64,000 nucleotides of DNA from positions 3,286,001-3,350,000 of the forward strand of contig OZ024849.1 of the NCBI GenBank assembly GCA_964017145.1, written 5' to 3'. The position numbers and the translations under genes are program-made. The stretch comes from Agrocybe praecox. Lineage: Eukaryota > Basidiomycota > Agaricomycetes > Agaricales > Agrocybaceae. This document shows, piece after piece, positions 58,138 to 64,000 of this stretch (positions are counted from its first letter, which is position 1; every line of letters starts with the position of its first letter). The notes beneath the pieces were generated by a model. It had not been told where the DNA came from. It did not search any database and worked only from the letters and a program-made list of their open reading frames with translations.

Positions 58138-59898
58138 TCATATCATGATACAGGTGGAAACATCCATTGTCACACCCAATGCAGCAGTCTCGTGGATAAC
58201 CCTCGTCCGCATCCGCAGATCATCCAGCTCTTTTTCTAATAGCTTCGTACGCTCGCGTTCCTGCATCCGCAGTTTGACCAGGACAGGCAGCAGCTCTCCA
58301 ACATTCGTCCATAATTCACAGCGTTTTCGAACGGTATCCGAGAGATCTTGTCGCACTTCCTTTGCCTCATCCCATGTGATGCCACAGTCAACTTTACATC
58401 CAAGAGGAACAATCTGGCTGAGATATAGAGCGACAGAAGTATCGTCGTCGATGACCGATACGCCCGTAGAAAGACGTTTGAGACTATCGAAGTGGACAGT
58501 TGGTATAGCCAACTCGCTTGACGTTGCGTCGACGAATAGTCCGAGGTGTGTTATTTTGGGGCAGTGTTTAGCAAAGGGGAGGAATGCTTCCAGAGTTAAA
58601 TTCGTTTGTTTGAGGAAAACGGGCTCAGTATTCAGCAGGAGGGTTTCGAGTGATGGCCACGACGAAGCCAGCAGCTCAATGTCCCGTTGTTTAAGGGAGA
58701 GTGGGTATTGGTGCACGAGCTCCAAGGTCGTCAAATTTGGAAGTTTCAATGCTGGTTTGATGTGATCCATAGTGATGCACATTTCGGGGTCAAACTCGTT
58801 CTCAGCTATAAAAGAGGAGCTTGCATTGCGTAAAGATACCAGGGCAACAAATTTGAGGAGTTGACAATTTTCCGCGATAACGGAAAGCACGTTACGAATG
58901 GAAGCTGGCGATTCAATTATGTCCGAGTCGATGTAAAGCATTGTGAGATTTACAGGGGAATAAGGTAGGTCGAAGAACCTTGCCGTGTCATCATATCGTA
59001 CCGTCATGGAATGGTCCCACAATGTTGGAAAAGCTCCTTCCTCCAGGGTAGGGGCAAACGGAGTGATATCCTCAGCACTGCCAGCACCTTGCTCGATGAG
59101 ATACTGAAATTCGACGACTCCTAGTTCGTCAAGCTTGGAAAGTGCTTCTGCTATATTCGTGGTGAGATAATAGCGGGGAAAGGTGATTTTGTGAATCTTG
59201 GGCAATGCTTCGAATAATTCGACCATTTCGGACTCGATGTCTCGCATAGGGACATAAGACCTAAAATCGAGGACCCTAAGATTGGGCATACGGGCGGCTA
59301 AATCTTGGAAATATGGGCGAGGAGAGGCGGTCCTAAGCTCGTTGGGAAGGAATACAGAAAAGTTCTTGACGCCACTGTGCATGAAAAGAACGCTAAGACT
59401 TAGCGGCCCGTTCCAAGACAAACTGTGCAGGTTCGGTAGGATATCAAGTCGTGTTCTTGTCCTTGCGACCGCATCGAATACACTTTGCTCGATACCACCT
59501 ACACTGGGGGCGCTGTAGGTCAACCGCCTCACTCGCTTCCCGTATTTTTCGAATCTTTTCCAATCAGTGGAGTCTGGCAGACGCTCAAATTCCTAGGAAA
59601 ATGTTACAGGGAAAACATGATACTAGAAATATAATAGACGCACCCATGCATTTTCCAGCTCTAGAACAGGCTCTAGTGGTGCTAATAATTTAAAAAGCTT
59701 TTGCAAATCATCCACTTCCTTCCACAACGAATCCAAAGCAATATCCGACCATAATTTGCATACACGCGCATTTATAGCGTTCGAGTCGGGATCCAAGTAC
59801 TGAAAGACCATATCCAGAAGTTCTGGGATGCAAAGAATCCGATGCGTTTTGTCCATGGCAGAAGTTCCCATATACTTCAAATTTCTGGATTCTGCCAT
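58138..59898 (-). CDS. F-box / leucine-rich-repeat-like protein
   Basis: Two exons, 59,898-59,644 and 59,592-58,138, with a 51-base intron, give 539 residues. An F-box-like segment lies at about residues 15-50 (RILCIPELLDMVFQYLD, ARVCKLWSDIALDSLW), then WEFERLPDSTDWKRFEKYG. The rest is regular leucine-rich alternation (LPNLHSLSWNGPL, MPNLRVLDFRS, LPNLTTLELVHQYPLSL, WPSLETLLLN, CPKITHLGLFVDA), as in mushroom F-box proteins with degenerate LRRs. The C-terminus has a coiled-coil-like charged helix (KLRMQERERTKLLEKELDDL). Presumed SCF substrate receptor. Confidence 0.8.
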
Positions 59899-62305
59899 TG
59901 TGAATGGGTGAGTGGCCAAAATATTCGACGTGTTGGTAGTCTCGTTGGTGTGGCCTAAGAGGCCGTCACTTTTTGACGAAAACTTGAAAGGATTAGAATT
60001 ATGTAGAATTGCACAAGAAATAGAAACGATTCAAATGTCAAATGAACATTAACAACGTTTGTATACGTTATTTACATTTATTTGGCTAGTACTTCGTCCC
60101 GTGACATTGACGCGTCGCGGTAGCGGGAGGATTTGACGCACGCGAAGGACAATAAGTACAATATGATGTGGGGTAGAAATATTTTGCTGAGAAGATATCG
60201 GATTATATCAAAGCAGCTTGCTTGACACGACAATTCTCCTTTCAATTAACAGGATAGACCTCCAATCCCTCGCAAAATACTAATTTTTGGCAGTCAGGGC
60301 ATTTCCGAGTTGTAGGTGAGTGACGAGTAGGCCTGCCGCGAGCGTGAGTTATGACAGGTCCAAGATTAAAATTGTGCAAAAATATTACCCTTGTACTTCA
60401 AAATGATTCTTGTCAATTGAATCACTTGAAACTATTCGAAAGAGAGGATCAATTCGTACTTATATCTGCCGCTCCAGACTACACAGCCCTTGCGTGGCTC
60501 GCCTGAGCTGTAAGATACATCAACTTCTCTCGTTTTTTTCCCCCTTATTATCCGGTGCCCTCGAAACAGTTCAGATGTATATCGCTTGCAATTGGCCAAC
60601 TAGAGTACATTGAATAAGTTAACGGCACGTAGCGGACCGCCGGACCTTGAGAGTCCGTCGTTTTCAGAGTCCAGAGTAGGTACCCCGCATTACCGACTGG
60701 TAGTTACTCCGCAGACCATTCTGTGCGCTTAGAGCTATTGAGTGATTGTTACCTTCATCGCATGTTTACTATTTGCTTCCGTTTGAAAAACATGCGGCCG
60801 TCCCTTGATTGAAGATATTCCAAGCGTGATATCGTTTGTCAGGTGAAGATCGTGGTATGTTGTGGAGGTTTGGGAGATTATCGATTATGAGTAAGATGAT
60901 GGAATATTCCAACAGCATCACCAAGTGAGAGCTAAAAGAGATATGTACTATTTCCACTTCGAACGTTCAGCTAATGTGTACGACTCAGTCCAAATTTGAC
61001 TCTATGCATCATACATATGGACCCCCAAAGAACGCATTTTTTTGGCGACAAAAGAAGGTCCGAGACAGAAGGTGACTTACTCTGGTCTTTGATCCATCTC
61101 TCTTTATAGTGATCCTGTCCGGACGTGGCATTACCAGGACTAGCCAGCCTCCTCAATTGGACGTATACGTATACATACGTACTCCGTCTGGCCTCCAGTC
61201 CCATATATATAGCTTCTTTTGTGTATTCATAACCTCATATCTTTCATCATCTCGTACCTTATCATCGAGCTCTAATGAATATGGCCACTGTGCTGACGCG
61301 TATCCTGGTTTTGATCAGGGGTACCTGATGCAAAAAGGAGACATTGAATCATCGTCTTGATTAAATTTAATCACCTCAAGCTGCGCAATAGTTCACCATG
61401 TGTACTGTTTGGAATATAATATGAAATACTGCCCTTTGGCGATTTCTGCAGGATAAATTTATGATTTAATTTGGGCGCTTGAGTATGTCTTGGCAAAAAA
61501 GAAACAAGTCGATCATCGTTCGCAATGAATTCTAGATTCCATAAGCTTCGCGCACTGTGTCAACGAAATGACTACCAGAAGTATAGAATAGCTCAATTTG
61601 GTGAAGATGGAGGTAAAAACGACAGCGGTGTAATGAAACCGATGCCGATGGAGTGTCCGTTCTCAGGCTGTTGGATGGGACGGGCAAAGACTTTGGTAAT
61701 TCTCACACTGGTATAGAGTAATTGGTATGATCTACTCCCTCCACACCGGAGCTCATCTTTCCGCATATGGTTTATGATCCATGATTTTCAGTGCAGTTTT
61801 AGCTTGAAAGCTTTTAAACACTAACATTTTATACGTCCTCATGACCATAATGGACTTATGTTTTGAGATCACTTCTATGTAATGATAGGTTAACCCATAC
61901 ACGCTTGCTTGGATAGTCTCTATTTTCTTAATGGTACACTACTGTTTCTCCTCTGGACATAATTGTCCCATACAGAATATTAGCATTTTAACCGTGAAGT
62001 GGAGATTTCAACAAACATACACAGATTCACATCTATTTCTAGCGTCACTTAACCCCACAATGATTCCCCGGACCGTCACGGCAAGCGAAATGTTCGGACC
62101 CCACATTTCATGTTGCTCCTTTCTAACATCGCACAAGCACATGGCCCACAAGTGATGATGTGTGTGTGAACCTGACAAGTTTATAAAGTCGGAAATGATG
62201 ACCCGTGGCGGCATATAAGTATGAAACCGGAGCCAACAATGGTTCTTGTCGCTCCTTCCCCTGTTCTTCGTACCCTCAGACCACAGTCCCACCTACAGTG
62301 ACGAA
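59899..62305. other. Gene-poor stretch, nothing supported
   Basis: About 2.4 kb without a frame that shows conservation, splice pattern or a known motif. A small plus-strand frame at 61,525-61,716 has no homology that I recognise. The right end, with a TATAAG-like site at 62,214, probably holds the transporter promoter. Confidence 0.5.
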
Positions 62306-64000
62306 ATGAAGGACCTCAATCCTGCCATGGATTTCAGGAATATCCGAGTATACTGTAAGTAACCCTTTCATTTATGGATAAAGTATTATTTGACCACTCA
62401 ATTGTAGGGCTTGCATTTATCGCATACTGGGGAATCGTATTGTTCGGATACGACACGTATGTCTATTTCCTCGACACCTTCGTACTTTTTTGCTGATTTG
62501 GGGTTTTATGTAGTGGAGTTGCGTAAGAAACTGGCTCCTTCATCTTGATGCGTGAACACTTACGATGATGCGGCAGTGGTGGAGTTGTCAATTCCCAAGT
62601 GTTTCAGTCCCACTTTGGCTTGCATGGCAATACGAAGAAGATAAACGATGTATCGTCCAACGTAGTGTCCGTCCTCCAAGCGGGTGCTTTCTTTGGCGCA
62701 CTAGGCAGCGCTCCTATATCATGTATGTCCTGCTCAACCTTTTTGAATCCAGTACGTAGTGATTTGACGTGCCGGAACTACAAGCGAAAATAGGACGCAG
62801 GTACACGCTAATAGCTTTCACCGTTGTGTTTACGATCGGTGCAGTTCGTAACTTTTTTCGTTGACTTTTAGTGATCATTGCTAAGAAGAAAACAATTCAA
62901 TAGATCCTGACCACGGTTGCGGATAATCTAGCAGAAATTTACGCTGGCCGAGTAATCTCCGGTATCGGGATTGGTGCCATATCAGCTGTTGCACCAGCCT
63001 ATGTGTCTGAGTGCTCACCGAAGGATGTGCGAGGAAGGATAACTGGGTTGTTCCAAATCATGGTCTGTATACACGGCTTCGTATTATGTCATTCACTGAT
63101 GCATTTCATAGGTCGCATTTGGAGTCATGATTTCATACTTTGTGAACTGTAAGTTAACGGGGCACAGTCTTTAGTGTGATTCTTATATTCTGTCTAGTCG
63201 GTGTGAGCGAACACATCAAAGATGGACCCGCTATTTGGAGAATACCGTTTGGAATCCAATTGGTGCCCGCAGGGATCATGTGTATAGGACTTTTCACCGT
63301 TAAGGTAAGTCTATTATAATGACAGCTTACAGGCTCTGCCAGTCCCTGGGTCTAAAGTCTATCCTTAGGAATCTCCCCGGTGGCTTGCATCCGTAGGCAG
63401 AAACGATGAGGCTCTTGCAAACCTTGCATATCTACGACACGATAGTCCCGGCTCTAACGACATTCTTCATGAAATGGCAGAAATAGAAGCTGCCATTACC
63501 GAAGAGCGCGAAGCTCGACAAGGCTTGGGAATCAAGGAAGCATTCTTCGGGAAAGGAAACTTCATCCGCTTTGTGATTGCATTCACTATTTTCTTCCTTC
63601 AACAATGGGCTGGGCAGAATTCAGTAAAGTGAGTACCTGGGCTATACAGAGGCAACATAGGCTGATATGAAATTACCTTCAATTAGCTACTATGCACCCC
63701 AGATCTTCTCCTCGGTGAGACGATATCTCATACCCGGCACGAAGTGTCCTGCTGACTCCACTTTAGATAGGATACACAGGAACAACACCCGCTTTATTGG
63801 CCAGTGGGATCTACGGTACGCTCTTTACTTACGCAATCCATTTTGACTCTTCCTCATCAATCAAACAGGCGTCGTCAAACTGGTCGCAACTGCCTTGTTC
63901 ATTTTCTTCGCCGTTGAGTGGCTGGGACGTAAGATGTCTCTTTTTATCTCCGCAATGGGGATGGGCACGCTGTTCTTCATTCTTGGTGCTATTCTGAAGA
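62306..64000 (+). CDS. MFS sugar transporter, 5' part (runs off right edge)
   Basis: ATG at 62,306, then many short exons. Readable parts: AFIAYWGIVLFGYDTGVA (helix 1), VVNSQVFQSHFG, VLQAGAFFGALGSAPI, IGRRYTLIAFTVVFTIGA, AGRVISGIGIGAISAVAPAY with VSECSPKDVRGR, AFGVMISYFVNFGV, IWRIPFGIQLVPAGIMC, ESPRWLASVGRNDEAL, LQQWAGQNSVNYYAPQIF and FFAVEWLGRK. The E-SPRWL and GRR/GRK motifs and the QQ-x-x-GQN site are those of fungal hexose/quinate-type proton symporters in the plasma membrane. About seven of the twelve helices lie within the window. No defect seen; substrate cannot be told. Confidence 0.88.

Noticed and set aside
60600..60720. GC-rich patch that resembled a structured RNA
   Set aside because: I could not fold a tRNA cloverleaf or find box A/box B promoter elements by eye.
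61525..61716. Small plus-strand frame in the gene-poor stretch
   Set aside because: No motif, splice pattern or paralogue supports it.

Overview
The window is nuclear DNA of a filamentous basidiomycete, most likely an agaricomycete (mushroom-forming) fungus. The evidence is the gene families and the gene structure. Introns of about 50-60 bases with gt(a/g)ag donors split nearly every gene. There is a fused spermidine synthase / saccharopine reductase gene, DUF6534-type membrane proteins, a NACHT-type STAND protein, F-box proteins of the mushroom type and a large Ty3/gypsy element. I found no bacterial-style features, no CRISPR array and no tRNA or rRNA that I could support.

Bases 1 to about 50,790 are a locally duplicated, strongly rearranged accessory region. 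Four kinds of sequence recur in it. (A) Six copies of a two-exon multi-pass membrane protein gene (A1-A6; A2, A4 and A6 are intact, A1, A3 and A5 are damaged). (T) Five copies or fragments of a TatD-type metallohydrolase gene; only the copy at 46.6-48.0 kb is intact. (M) Six copies or fragments of a gene made of very small exons, usually lying head-to-head with TatD across a short shared promoter; I cannot identify its product. (C) Three copies of a short cysteine-containing reading frame. Between 32.9 and 44.8 kb a second module alternates with these: three copies of a 13-exon DUF6534 membrane protein gene (B1-B3), each facing a 3' remnant of an old-yellow-enzyme-type oxidoreductase gene.

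Two larger features sit in the left part. A NACHT STAND gene with five exons (2.5-4.8 kb) has a complete Ty3/gypsy retrotransposon (5,080-14,625) inserted about 230 bases upstream of its start codon. The element has two 300-base LTRs differing at two positions, a 5-base target duplication, and one uninterrupted gag-pol frame with a long gag-protease spacer and a C-terminal extension.

From about 50.8 kb to the right edge the sequence is ordinary single-copy gene space: an F-box protein (-), the SPE3-LYS9-type fusion gene (+), a secreted/transmembrane cysteine-rich protein (-), a second F-box/LRR-like protein (-), a gene-poor 2.4 kb stretch, and an MFS sugar transporter (+) cut by the window end. 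The change from duplicated to single-copy DNA is sharp, in the 3' flank of A6.

Exon boundaries below are read by eye from splice signals, frame continuity and family conservation. They are models, not transcript-supported structures.
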